A stretch of DNA of 64,000 nucleotides, taken from NCBI GenBank assembly GCA_001661515.1, contig LUVW01000043.1, forward strand, positions 124,001 to 188,000. The letters are read 5' to 3'. Positions 45,689 to 56,887 of this stretch are shown here, one piece after another. The DNA is from Capniomyces stellatus (lineage: Eukaryota > Kickxellomycota > Harpellomycetes > Harpellales > Legeriomycetaceae). The notes under the pieces were generated by a model that saw only the letters and a list, made by a program, of their open reading frames with translations, was not told the DNA's origin and made no database searches. How positions within the stretch are numbered: position 1 is the first letter of the stretch; each line of letters starts with the position of its first letter. A program made the position numbers and the translations under genes.

Positions 45689-46223
45689 GCAAACTAGAAT
45701 CAAACTAAAGGCAAAAAAAAAATTGGTTGCTTTTTGTTTAAGGAAAATGGTGTAAGATTTCACATGAAACTTGACCACGGGAATAACTGATATTCAAATT
45801 CAAGGGATGTGTGTGATGGATGGCTTTTTGAAAATTAGATATAAATCGAATAGAAAATTAGGGTTTGGTATAAATACTAAACAAACAAGCAAAATTATCA
45901 AACTGGGCATATTAGAACTTTTTTTTTTATTAAAAAAAAATTATACATCAAGTAGAACTCGAACATTGTAATACAGACACCATACACTAAAGTAGCGATT
46001 GTCAACTGCTCCATCATATTTAGTTGTTGTATTTTAGCTCAACTTGAAATATTCGGGTTATATCGTCATTTTTGATTTTTTTATCTTGGAAAAAAGCGAG
46101 GAAAAAAAAAAGAAAAATTAGAAAAAAGTCAGATCAAAAAGAAAGAAAGAAAGAAAAAGTTTATGAGAACCAACTAATAGTTTAGCAATTCATAGTCTGC
46201 TGTATTTTGTAAAGCTTTAAACG
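44380..46223. other. intergenic, PKA to dehydrogenase kinase
   Basis: About 1.8 kb of AT-rich DNA with a G9 run (45127-45135) and a 28-bp poly-A (45661-45688) flanked by a short imperfect duplication. Open frames at 45231-45437 and 45771-45971 lack ATG starts or domains. Confidence 0.55.
45661..45688. repeat. poly-A homopolymer, 28 bp
   Basis: Uninterrupted A run. The flanks share the text caaactaaa-gcaaaa on both sides (45648-45665 and 45701-45715), so the tract sits inside a small duplication. Confidence 0.9.
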
Positions 46224-48037
46224 ATGAATGGGATTAGAGCGCACACAACACAAGCTTTGAAGCATTACTCTGAAAAAGAAATTAGGAGAGTGTCGGTAAG
46301 TACTGAATTTAAATCAAAAAGTGACTATAGCATTAGCGATGGTGATAGCTAGGCGGTATATTCGGTATAAACAACACACGGGCTGCTTTGTCCACGGCCA
46401 AGATATAACAAAAGTTATAAGTTGGTTGATTATCTCTTTCCAAACTGCGAGATAGCACTGAACATGGTCTAATATATACGTGCACACGTTTGTTTAAATA
46501 AATACACTTGTAGCTTAGCCAACTATACACACTGAGTCGATATATACTCAAAAAGAAGGATCCGACCAACTACAAAGTGTTTGAAATACCAACAAAATTT
46601 CTGTACGAAGAGCTGCCCATTAGACTGTCGCAGACAATAAAAGGGATTTACTCGGGGTTATCACCGTATGCCTTGCACCGGATACCGGAATTTAATTCGA
46701 TTCTGAAAAGTTACACCAATGACTTTCAAAAGCTGATAAACCTACCGCCGCCAACAGACGTGAATGGAGACACGCAGTTTATCAAAGCTTTGGAGGAAAT
46801 GAAGGACTGGCATCAATCAAAGCTATTGGTGGTCAACCAAGGGCTTCGGGAACTATCAAAAGCGATCAAAGCCGGGGACCCAAGGATTGTGCCAGGCTAT
46901 CTACTAAATAATAACGAGAATGAGCTGGGGATAGGAGCAAGCCCTGCGATAGGAAGCACAGGAGAGCTCAAGTACAAGCGCGACAGCTCGGAGCTAGATT
47001 TGGACAACCCAAGCGATGCAAATGGCGTGGGATTATCAAACAAAAACGAAACTCTAAAATTTGCAGACTACAAAACGACGCGTCTGTTTGACTGGTTTTA
47101 CTCGATGTGTTTGGGAACACAGCTTTTGATTGAGGACCAATTATATGTCAGATCGCACGGTGAATGCTACGTAAGAAAAATACAGCCATTGGAGATTGTT
47201 CAAAACGCGATAAATGACGCCCGCAGAGTCGCAGCAAAGCATTACGGGTAACAGTCTGACTTTATATATATACTTGCTGGTTCTACTACGCTTTTGAATC
47301 TTTGGATTTTGAGCCTATTTAACTTGTTTTTTTTTGTCTTGATCTATCTTTTTCAAGCTTTATGATTCTGACTTTCTAACAGTACGTATACTTAATAACG
47401 AACGAGTAGACGCGAGCCTCCTCAGGTGAAAATCATTGCGCCTAATCCAAACATATCCACGGTTTACATACCTCAGTTTCTGCATGGTATTCTGTTTGAA
47501 CTCTTGAAAAACAGCCTGAGAGCAACAATGGACTTTCATGCAAACAAAAAGCCATCCGACATGCCAATACTGAAGGTTATAATGGTTGAGGGTGCAGAGG
47601 ATCTGACGTTTAAGGTGTCTGATGAGGGCGGTGGGATGCCTTACAGTAGCGTGGAGAACATCTGGTCGTACACCAACCAGGAATCTCTTATTCCAAGCCA
47701 AGGAAACCCCGATCTAATGAAGCTGTTTTCCAACTCGCCAGACGGATCAACTAACAACACAAACCATGAAGTCGAAACCAACATTGACTATCCTCTCTAT
47801 GGCTTTGGCAGCGGTTTGCCATCCGCTCGGCTTGTGGCCCGCTACTTTGGTGGCGATCTTGACGCTGTTTCAATGGAGGGCTATGGCTCAGACTTCTATC
47901 TCCACCTACTAAGATCGGGAAATGTACAAGAGTGCACTCCCGACTTGGCCGCCATGAGGATATTATCCACTTTAACTAGTGTTTCTGACCTTGTTGACAG
48001 CATGTACCAATCCGAGGAAATAGCCCAGGAGTTATAA
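46224..48037 (+). CDS. mitochondrial pyruvate/branched-chain alpha-keto acid dehydrogenase kinase
   Basis: Three exons: 46224-46295, 46514-47247, 47410-48037 (1434 nt, 477 aa; phases 0 and 2). GHKL-fold protein kinase that phosphorylates and inactivates the E1-alpha subunit of pyruvate or branched-chain dehydrogenase in the matrix. It has the N-terminal four-helix region: LSQLYTLSRYI, FLYEELPIRLSQTIKGI, then LLIEDQLYVRSHGECYVRKI. The ATP domain has N-box FELLKNSLRAT (Asn303), G1 box DEGGGMP near 340, and the G2 loop YGFGSGLPSARLVARYFGG, followed by SMEGYGSDFYLHL. Exon 3 begins in HYG-REPPQVKI, matching the family's YY-x-x-SPE-V-K-I junction. It is closest to yeast Pkp1/Pkp2; which one cannot be decided by eye. 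There is no long presequence, but exon 1 is basic. Confidence 0.9.
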
Positions 48038-48512
48038 TCTGCATTTCCCTCCATCCCTCCATCCCTCCATCCCTCCATCCCTCCATTTCTTTTTCGTGCT
48101 CTATTTATTTTTCCAATCCGCAATCACCAATATACCAATATACCAACACACATATTGTGTGTTATGCCCTCCAGGCTGTTGGAATTTGGCTATATTTACA
48201 TTTACCTTTATTAGCACTTCTGTCATTTAACTTTCAAACCAATGCATTTGTATTCTACTACGTTTATTTCTTTTCCCTTTATTAAATATAATTTCTACCA
48301 CCAAAAAAACAATTCAGGTTACAGTTGTTAAAGTAGCAGTACCTGTTAGATATAAGCCCAAACTCGGACTATTACATCTACAGTTCGCTTAGTTACAAGC
48401 GCTATGCCTCTATGGCTCAAGCCAACAACGTCTTTACTCCAGTTTTTTATTTAAAAAAGCCCCCAAGTCCCTTATCAGGCTGCATTCAACAACGCGGCGA
48501 GTAAATGCAAAA
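48038..48512. other. intergenic between convergent kinase and TAD3 genes
   Basis: About 475 bp of 3' flanks. It begins with an 8-bp minisatellite (48047-48086, five copies of ccctccat). No gene is seen. Confidence 0.6.
48047..48086. repeat. minisatellite, 8-bp unit ccctccat, five copies
   Basis: Five perfect tandem copies immediately 3' of the dehydrogenase kinase stop codon. Confidence 0.95.
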
Positions 48513-50319
48513 TCACAGTAGTTTACAGATGTAGGCTTTGAAGTTGTGGTTGAGTAACTTGCTGGAATTCATGTTGTACCCTGAAATGCCGCCTTCCTTG
48601 GCATTTTCCTCCAAGTAAAACAATCTACCGATTCTTGAATGCACCAACGCCATTGTACACCTAATAACAAGCATGCAAGTACACCAATTAGCCGTAGGCG
48701 TGGAAAACAGTGGTGTAGTCTCAATATACACAAGCTCAAAACACTTCAATATAAACAAGTAAATCTTGCCCGTTCCATCAACGTTTCTACCATCCTTACA
48801 TTACACACGGCTCTCTGGTGGTAAACACATCCAATCCCAGACAAAGATACCCGCCTCTCTGATCAGCTGTCTCGGTGCCTGGTTCTATTTCCGCCTCCTG
48901 CAGCTTCCTTTTTCTGCATTCGTGACTATCGCTGTCGCTTTTATCGCTACTACAACCTTCGTTTCTGCTATTGTCATCTAGCAACGCAGCAGCGACGTTC
49001 CGGATACCCAGCATTACTGAATGGTTCAACGGGTGCTGATCTGTATTGCGGGAATCTCTGCTTGCAGATATCGCATTCTCTCTGCCCAGGCTTGTTATCA
49101 CTGTCCCAACCTTCTCCTGTTCAAATACCAATACCCAAACCTTCCAGTTGAAATATTAACGCTTCAATAGCGGCATGAAAAACCAAGCCCCTCCGATTAT
49201 TTAAAGAAAACTTTAAAATTTAATAAACCCGCTTACATCTCCCCTGCCCCCTGCCTCGCCCGCTTCGGTCTTCGCCAGTAGTAATGAGTCCAGAATATAC
49301 TTTCTTTCCGACTCTGTAAATTTGTCCACTCTATCATTAGTTAAATCGATGATTCAGAAATAATCAAATTAAAGACAGTACCCACACTTAATAAAACGGG
49401 CACGAAAACATGGTCTGCTAAACACGCGTTTACCAAATTCAGTGTATTATAATATATTAAATGATTATTACAGCTCTTTGTTTTCTCGGAAAGATATTGT
49501 CCAGCACTTTCTCCACTCAACAAACTGTTCTTTAGTAGCAGGGGCGTATTTAGGAACTAGTGCAATTTCAATCTTCTTGCCTTGCCAATCTTGCTCCTTT
49601 AGAATTTCCAAAACCTTTTCTTCTGGAAGCGATTCCGTTTTGCAAATTATCACCTTTAAAGACAGCCGTTCTAAAAAAAATGATACCGCAAAGCACCCAA
49701 GAGCCGACAAGTTTAAATTTGAATACCACAGCTAATGAAGTTCCAGAAAATCATTTTGGAAATAAAAACGCGCTTATTCAATTTTATTTATAATCTAAAA
49801 TGTCGACCAGAAAGCAACCATTATCTCACCATTTTTGTCTCCAACCTTCATTACCCGTTTTACATGTTCTAGCTTCGATAGTTGAGGAAACCTTTTGCCC
49901 ACAAATCTGCAATTTTATATACAAAATACACTATTAATCTTGATACTTTGATTTTTTTTGGCCTACTAAATGCTGTTCAAAGTATTGTATTTCTTATACA
50001 GGTGGCTTACATTAAGAATTGGTTTGCTATGCTTGGCTCTATTTCTGTAACGTAAACTTGGACTGAGGTGAAAAGTATGGTTTAAGCAAAGCCAAGTCAG
50101 TAAAAATGTGTAAATATAGGCTTGACTTTCCTCTCACTCTCTTACTAAACACGCAGATAGTACTAAAATAAAAATTAAAAAACTTGAAATGGGATAAAGT
50201 TAATAAAGGTCAACGAATCGAACAGAAATTAATGTATTACCTGTTTCCAAGGTTCTCAATTCCTCCTCAGTCTTGACCCTTTCAATCGATATCTTTATGG
50301 ATTCGTTTTCTATTTTCAT
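48513..50319 (-). CDS. TAD3: tRNA adenosine deaminase non-catalytic subunit Tad3
   Basis: Seven exons: 50319-50241, 50062-50011, 49906-49830, 49670-49472, 49330-49237, 49116-48800, 48660-48513 (966 nt, 321 aa). All junctions are GT-AG and in phase (1,2,1,2,0,2). Tad3 pairs with Tad2 to convert wobble A34 to inosine in tRNAs. The N-terminal part has VYVTEIEPSIANQFL, a TAD3 block. The deaminase fold shows HPLNHSVM at 195-202, where Val replaces the catalytic Glu of Tad2, the mark of the inactive subunit. It also has YLCLGLDVFTTREPCVMC, with zinc Cys271 and Cys274, and MALVHSRIGRLFY, with the last His region NMNSSKLLNHNFKAY. The PCVMC motif is created by the final splice. The acidic insert before YLCLG is lineage-specific. 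Confidence 0.92.
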
Positions 50320-50802
50320 ATTGCTATTTACTTTTTGTGCCTCTGTGATGCATAAGGTGTTATGTATTTTCAAGTAAGCTGTGTTGGTGATATTATTTAT
50401 GAAGTTTACTGCTGGGTTATAAAGCTGAAAAATAGTAAAGGATAAATCAAAAAAAAGTGCAGCCAAAATCGATTCTAAAAATAAAAAAAATAAAAAATAA
50501 CGATCCTAGCAAATAATCAATAGCAACAGAATTATTATATCCAGGGCACTTTGATTGATGGTTTAGATCAAAAACCGAGAATAAAACAAAATAAATAAAT
50601 ATCGAGTTAAATTATTGTTGTGGAAATACTTTACAATCAACAAGCCAACACAACCATTGAAGTGTTTTAAACTGACAGGTTATATGGAATTCGATATTAA
50701 TAACAAATAGACTGTATACGACAAGCCTAGATAAAGCAGAGAACTAAAGTTTAAAAAGTAGAATAGAAGGTTACAAAACTAAGGAATATAAAAAAGGTGC
50801 GA
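50320..50802. other. intergenic, TAD3 upstream / ABCG copy 1 3' flank
   Basis: About 480 bp of AT-rich DNA. No gene is seen. The ABCG duplication ends sharply at 50802, one base beyond the stop codon. Confidence 0.6.
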
Positions 50803-53071
50803 TTAGATGTAAATGTATCTGGGTTTGGACTTGAATCTCAAAAACAAGTAGGCCAGAATGATAAAGAACAAAGCGATAGCTATGTTGATAAGCGCGCACT
50901 GGTAAACGGTGAATCTTAGCATCTTGAAGGACTCCAAAACAGCCTCGCCGGTAGGGAAGCAGGATACACCACCACCGGATCCACAATCAAACTCTCTTCC
51001 TGTAAATTCGTTCTGCATGATTGCCATATAGGTGTAGTAAATATAGCTGATATACCTTATCCAAGAAAGAACAGGAGGAATAGTATCGACGTTGACAGCG
51101 TTTCCACCATAAATCAGGAAAACAGAAAGAATGATTGGTGCAAGAATAGAAGCCACTTCTATTGATGAAGCAGCGGCAGAAATAGCCATGGCAAATCCAA
51201 ATGACACCAACACCGTGGTCATATAAACACCAGCATAAATAAAGTAGCTTGCTGCATCAAGCTTGAACTTGGCCAAGAAATATATCCCTGACACCATAAT
51301 AAGGTTCTGAACAAGAGTGATTGGCAGTTTGGTGAAAATCACCGAACACAAAAACGACGAGATTCTGTACGACCCGCTTGCCCGCTCTCGAGTCATCACC
51401 AATTTTTCATTGATCAGAACGCTTAGCATTGGCATAATCACTGGGAAAACCAAGTTGATGGCAACTAAAAACGCCAGACCAATCTTATTCTGTGCAGCCG
51501 CAAACCCAGTGCCCTCATTGAAGAATGTGAATCCGACCAGTAACATTGTTGTCACTGCACTCATGATAACGGATATCAACACCGCCTTGTCTCTAAACTG
51601 ACGCAGCCATGATCGACGTAGCAGCGTGATAAACTCGGACATCCACGAATTATTAAATTCCACATAGTCTCCTCCCACCACCAAATTCATAGGCGTTTTT
51701 TTGGTGTTCATTACTTGATCCGACTCTTCGCCCGAGTTGCTTGTTGAAGCAGCCTGTGAATTTACATTTGTGTTTGTGTCCGAAGTATATATATCCTTTT
51801 CGCTTCTTTTGTTATACTCTGCCCACGACCGTTTCAGTTTCTCAACTCTCTCGGTAGACTCTGCTAATATTTCAGGCGAAAATGTATCAATGGTCATCAA
51901 GTTGATAAAGAAGTCTGCTGGATTTTCTTGCTCAGGGCATTTGTACCCTAAACCGGCAAAGTAAGCCAAAGCCTCGTTGGTTGGTCCGTTGTAAACAACT
52001 CCTCCTGGTGCAAGCAATATGACTCTGTCAAACAAAGAATACACTCTCGAGCTAGGCTGATGGATGGAAGAGAGAGTGATGATGTTCTTTTGCTTAGTGA
52101 TATCACGAACCAACCTAATAACATTCTCTGCCGAGTTTGAGTCGAGCCCTGATGTTGGCTCATCAAGCATAATCATCTGCGGATCGCTCACCATTTCAAC
52201 TCCAATAGAAACACGTTTCCGTTCACCTCCTGATACGCCCCTAACTTTCTCATTCCCAATCATGGTGTCTCTGGACTTTGACAACCTCAGATTCTTGATC
52301 AATTCCTCAACCCGTTCCTTTTTGTCCTGCTGGCTGTAGGTGCTGCCATCCACTCTGAACTGGGCGGCATAGAGCAGGGTTTCGTACACAGTNAAGCAAT
52401 ATGACTCTGTCAAACAAAGAATACACTCTCGAGCTAGGCTGATGGATGGAAGAGAGAGTGATGATGTTCTTTTGCTTAGTGATATCACGAACCAACCTAA
52501 TAACATTCTCTGCCGAGTTTGAGTCGAGCCCTGATGTTGGCTCATCAAGCATAATCATCTGCGGATCGCTCACCATTTCAACTCCAATAGAAACACGTTT
52601 CCGTTCACCTCCTGATACGCCCCTAACTTTCTCATTCCCAATCATGGTGCCTCTGGACTTTGACAACCTCAGATTCTTGATCAATTCCTCAACCCGTTCC
52701 TTTTTGTCCTGCTGGCTGTAGGTGCTGCCATCCACTCTGAACTGGGCGGCATAGAGCAGGGTTTCGTACACAGTGAGTGTTGGGAACAGCAGATCGTCTT
52801 GCTCTACATACGCAACCGACTTTTTGAACTCGGTAGGCACTCTTTTCTTTCCGTTGAAGTTTATCTCGCCTGTAATGGTTCCGCCTGTGATTCTGCCAGC
52901 AAGGATATTCAGAAGCGTGGTCTTTCCTGCGCCTGAGCTACCAATAATGGCGACGGTCTCACCGCTGTTTACTTTTCCACTGACTCCTGAGAGGATTGTT
53001 TTGTACTTGGCGTCCTTCTTGCCGCCAGTTTTTACGGTGTACCCAATATCTTTGAACTCTAGAGTGGTCAT
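50803..53071 (-). CDS. ABCG (white-type) half-transporter, copy 1, broken by assembly duplication
   Basis: It has the same protein architecture as copy 2: N-terminal ATPase, then a six-helix membrane domain. As given, the reading frame is interrupted: 52012-52392 is repeated at 52394-52774 with a single N between (52393), an offset of 382. The two units differ at one base (52268 T versus 52650 C, Asp versus Gly at residue 141). Counting one unit only leaves 1887 nt, a whole number of codons predicting 628 aa, so the break looks like two unmerged contig ends rather than a pseudogene. Relative to copy 2 it differs mainly in the linker after the ATPase (51703-51812) and in a small cluster at 51154-51184. 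Walker A GSSGAGKTT, signature VSGGERKRV and Walker B IMLDEP are intact. Confidence 0.88.
52012..52774. repeat. 381-bp direct duplication around a single N, probable assembly artefact
   Basis: Unit 52012-52392 is repeated at 52394-52774, with one substitution and an N at the junction. The paralogous gene at 54896-56767 has only one unit at this place. Confidence 0.93.
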
Positions 53072-53191
53072 AGTGTTTTCACTTATATTATATCAAAATG
53101 GTGTTTGGTGTTTATAAAATAAAATTGTATTTACTCTAGATGGAAACACAATGTATTCTATCTACAAGTAACTGTAAAATATAAACTAATG
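53072..53191 (-). promoter_or_regulatory. 120-bp 5' flank shared by both ABCG copies (copy 1)
   Basis: The 120 bp upstream of the ATG is identical by eye to 56768-56887, then identity stops abruptly (gcatcag versus gtgatta). It probably holds the core promoter and 5' UTR. On the sense strand it contains TATA-like AT runs (tttataaaca, gatataatataa) close to the start codon. Confidence 0.7.
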
Positions 53192-54895
53192 CATCAGTTA
53201 CTTGGTAAGCTAAAACGTAAGTTGATAAAGCAGAAAGTTATTTGGCGACATTACTTATTTTTACTTTTATTTTTTATTTTTTTATTTTTGCTGTTGAAAT
53301 TCATTCACTAATAGGATTTTATCTCAGGTTTAAGTGTCCTCTTGGCTTTATCGTTCTATTTTTTATGTTCTGTAGTTTGATAAAAGAGAGTTTATTAGTC
53401 ATAGACACTTTTACTAACAACCAGTTTCCCAAACTGTTTTTTATTTCAAAATTGCCGTGATTCTTAATGGCATCTTCAGAAACTCGGGTAAAAAACTAGT
53501 AAATCAATTCATTTTCGATTTTAAGACCTTGCAGTATTATTTTTTAAAATCGCAGATTATTAGTCCAATGGCTCTTGGTTTTTTGGAATTGTGTACAAAG
53601 CTTTTTTGCAAATGCTATCCAATGCCTAATCGGCAACTGTACATATTTTGCTGTTTAACACTTTTGCTTTATCGAATTCATAAAAAAAGATCGATTTCAG
53701 CTTTTCAAATTAAAATACAGCCTCATTAACAAAAAATAATCTAGCAGCGCAACTAGATTCATTTTTTGAAGTGAAGATATTTATAATCAAGAGTTCGAGG
53801 ACTAAATGAATTGTAAAAGATGCCTATTTTAAACTTGAGATTTGTCAAAAAAAAATTAATCCTTAAAGACTAATAAGGAAAAACGAATATTGATTTAATT
53901 GAAAGGAAACTTTTTGCTAAATCAAGTTCCAAGAAAGCCAAAAGCTTCAGAAAGCGTCAGCCATCAACTTAAAAAGGTTTCATCAAAAAAACGTACAGTT
54001 TTGGCGATCAAGAACCAATTTTGTGTTAAACACAGAACGTAGTGCTAAAAATTAGAGGCTAGAGCATTTTGTTCGCATATTTGTATACCCAATTGGATAA
54101 CTTTAATCTTTTGATAATAAGTCCAATAAAAGTTTTTAAGAAAAACATTAAAACTAACTTGGATTTGAAATGAAAACAAAATGATTATGTTCAAAGGATT
54201 CTCTAAAGTAGTTTATTATTACCTGTAGTTTTCAAATTCTCGACAAAAAAAAACTCTGAACTGGGAAGAAATGAACGATGATTTTTTCATTTATGGTGAT
54301 ATTTTAGCCCAAATCCATTTGTTTTGTTCGAAGCAGATTCGCCTTTTGATGAGAAATAATTGCTGAAGACATTAGTGAGCAAACACAATTGGTTGAATCC
54401 TTCAAATGAACATTTCGCGCTTTCCAAATAACCCAGTCTTATGGATTCTGCGCTTTTGATATCCCAGCTATTTTTCTTCAAAAATCAAAACAAACTCGTG
54501 CCAAAAAATGAACCAACCCTTAATTAAACCAAAATTCACTTTGTCAGCGTTTCGGTGATTCGGATTTACAACTACACGATTCATTTCTGATTTTTCTATA
54601 AAAAATTATTAATTGGAATTAGTTCTTAACTTTGAACTATTTTCATAACTGATCGACCATCAAGGAAATACGACGTGAAAAAAGCTCAAATTAGAGCTTT
54701 AATCAGTTGGGATATTTCTGCATACGGTAAATTATCAGATTTGGCTTTATTAAACGCACAACTCTAGTGCATTGATAATAGGGGTTCTTATATAATAAAA
54801 AGTAACAGAATATAATAGGTATAAATCAAACAAAACGGTCAAATGTCAGAAGTGTAAAGAAAAATATTAAAGCGGAAGCTGTGTATGATACACAA
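53192..54895. other. intergenic spacer between the two ABCG copies
   Basis: About 1.7 kb of AT-rich unique sequence. Frames at 53457-53729 and 54287-54481 show no domain. I see no transposon ends or target-site duplication at the edges of the duplicated unit. Confidence 0.55.
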
Positions 54896-56767
54896 TTAGA
54901 TGTAAATGTATCTGGGTTTGGACTTGAATCTCAAAAACAAGTAGGCCAGAATGATAAAGAACAAAGCGATAGCTATGTTGATAAGCGCGCACTGGTAAAC
55001 GGTGAATCTTAGCATCTTGAAGGACTCCAAAACAGCCTCGCCGGTAGGGAAGCAGGATACACCACCACCGGATCCACAATCAAACTCTCTTCCTGTAAAT
55101 TCGTTCTGCATGATTGCCATAAAGGTGTAGTAAATATAGCTGATATACCTTATCCAAGAAAGAACAGGAGGAATAGTATCGACGTTGACAGCGTTTCCAC
55201 CATAAATCAGGAAAACAGAAAGAATGATTGGTGCAAGAATAGAAGCTACCTCAACTGACGAAGCGGCGGCAGAAACAGCCATGGCAAATCCAAATGACAC
55301 CAACACCGTGGTCATATAAACACCAGCATAAATAAAGTAGCTTGCTGCATCAAGCTTGAACTTGGCCAAGAAATATATCCCTGACACCATAATAAGGTTC
55401 TGAACAAGAGTGATTGGCAGTTTGGTGAAAATCACCGAACACAAAAACGACGAGATTCTGTACGACCCGCTTGCCCGCTCTCGAGTCATCACCAATTTTT
55501 CATTGATCAGAACGCTTAGCATTGGCATAATCACTGGGAAAACCAAGTTGATGGCAACTAAAAACGCCAGACCAATCTTATTCTGTGCAGCCGCAAACCC
55601 AGTGCCCTCATTGAAGAATGTGAATCCGACCAGTAACATTGTTGTCACTGCACTCATGATAACGGATATCAACACCGCCTTGTCTCTAAACTGACGCAGC
55701 CATGATCGACGTAGCAGCGTGATAAACTCGGACATCCACGAATTATTAAATTCCACATAGTCTCCTCCCACCACCAAATTCATAGGCGTTTTTCTAGTGC
55801 TAAACCCCTTTTCAGAGCTGTTTGATGAGGCTACAGACGTATTCACGTTGGTGTTTATGTTTGAATCTGACATATTTTTGCTCTTTTCGCTATACTCTGC
55901 CCACGACCGTTTCAGTTTCTCAACTCTCTCGGTAGACTCTGCTAATATTTCAGGCGAAAATGTATCAATGGTCATCAAGTTGATAAAGAAGTCTGCTGGA
56001 TTTTCTTGCTCAGGGCATTTGTACCCTAAACCGGCAAAGTAAGCCAAAGCCTCGTTGGTTGGTCCGTTGTAAACAACTCCTCCTGGTGCAAGCAATATGA
56101 CTCTGTCAAACAAAGAATACACTCTCGAGCTAGGCTGATGGATGGAAGAGAGAGTGATGATGTTCTTTTGCTTAGTGATATCACGAACCAACCTAATAAC
56201 ATTCTCTGCCGAGTTTGAGTCGAGCCCTGATGTTGGCTCATCAAGCATAATCATCTGCGGATCGCTCACCATTTCAACTCCAATAGAAACACGTTTCCGT
56301 TCACCTCCTGATACGCCCCTAACTTTCTCATTCCCAATCATGGTGCCTCTGGACTTTGACAACCTCAGATTCTTGATCAATTCCTCAACCCGTTCCTTTT
56401 TGTCCTGCTGGCTGTAGGTGCTGCCATCCACTCTGAACTGGGCGGCATAGAGCAGGGTTTCGTACACAGTGAGTGTTGGGAACAGCAGATCGTCTTGCTC
56501 TACATACGCAACCGACTTTTTGAACTCGGTAGGCACTCTTTTCTTTCCGTTGAAGTTTATCTCGCCTGTAATGGTTCCGCCTGTGATTCTGCCAGCAAGG
56601 ATATTCAGAAGCGTGGTCTTTCCTGCGCCTGAGCTACCAATAATGGCGACGGTCTCACCGCTGTTTACTTTTCCACTGACTCCTGAGAGGATTGTTTTGT
56701 ACTTGGCGTCCTTCTTGCCGCCAGTTTTTACGGTGTACCCAATATCTTTGAACTCTAGAGTGGTCAT
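54896..56767 (-). CDS. ABCG (white-type) half-transporter, copy 2, intact
   Basis: 623-aa single-exon protein in NBD-TMD order, as in the ABCG/WBC family; half-transporters dimerise to export lipids, sterols, pigments or drugs. Walker A GSSGAGKTT is at 44-52, signature VSGGERKRVSIGVEM at 152-166, and Walker B plus D-loop MIMLDEPTSGLDS at 172-184. The H-loop is in TLSSIHQPSS. A Ser/Asn-rich linker follows (~290-335). The membrane domain then has helices such as AVLISVIMSAVTTMLLVGF, LAFLVAINLVFPVIMP, and IILSVFLIYGGNAV. A Cys-bearing extracellular loop near the C-terminus (FDCGSGGGVSCFPTG) recalls the ABCG2 loop, before the last helix. Substrate is unknown. It is nearly identical to copy 1 outside patches of divergence. 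Confidence 0.93.
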   Translation of the reverse strand: MTTLEFKDIGYTVKTGGKKDAKYKTILSGVSGKVNSGETVAIIGSSGAGKTTLLNILAGRITGGTITGEINFNGKKRVPTEFKKSVAYVEQDDLLFPTLTVYETLLYAAQFRVDGSTYSQQDKKERVEELIKNLRLSKSRGTMIGNEKVRGVSGGERKRVSIGVEMVSDPQMIMLDEPTSGLDSNSAENVIRLVRDITKQKNIITLSSIHQPSSRVYSLFDRVILLAPGGVVYNGPTNEALAYFAGLGYKCPEQENPADFFINLMTIDTFSPEILAESTERVEKLKRSWAEYSEKSKNMSDSNINTNVNTSVASSNSSEKGFSTRKTPMNLVVGGDYVEFNNSWMSEFITLLRRSWLRQFRDKAVLISVIMSAVTTMLLVGFTFFNEGTGFAAAQNKIGLAFLVAINLVFPVIMPMLSVLINEKLVMTRERASGSYRISSFLCSVIFTKLPITLVQNLIMVSGIYFLAKFKLDAASYFIYAGVYMTTVLVSFGFAMAVSAAASSVEVASILAPIILSVFLIYGGNAVNVDTIPPVLSWIRYISYIYYTFMAIMQNEFTGREFDCGSGGGVSCFPTGEAVLESFKMLRFTVYQCALINIAIALFFIILAYLFLRFKSKPRYIYI

Positions 56768-56887
56768 AGTGTTTTCACTTATATTATATCAAAATGGTGT
56801 TTGGTGTTTATAAAATAAAATTGTATTTACTCTAGATGGAAACACAATGTATTCTATCTACAAGTAACTGTAAAATATAAACTAATG
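56768..56887 (-). promoter_or_regulatory. 120-bp 5' flank shared by both ABCG copies (copy 2)
   Basis: Same sequence as 53072-53191 and directly upstream of the copy 2 ATG. The shared unit therefore spans 54895-56887, i.e. the coding region plus 120 bp of promoter and nothing 3' of the stop. Confidence 0.7.

Noticed and set aside
45940..45975. Possible tRNA T-arm on the minus strand (gttcgagttc)
   Set aside because: No pairing T stem, acceptor or anticodon arm can be built around it.
50803..56887. ABCG duplication as a transposon-borne unit
   Set aside because: No terminal repeats, target-site duplications or transposase near either copy; ordinary tandem duplication fits better.
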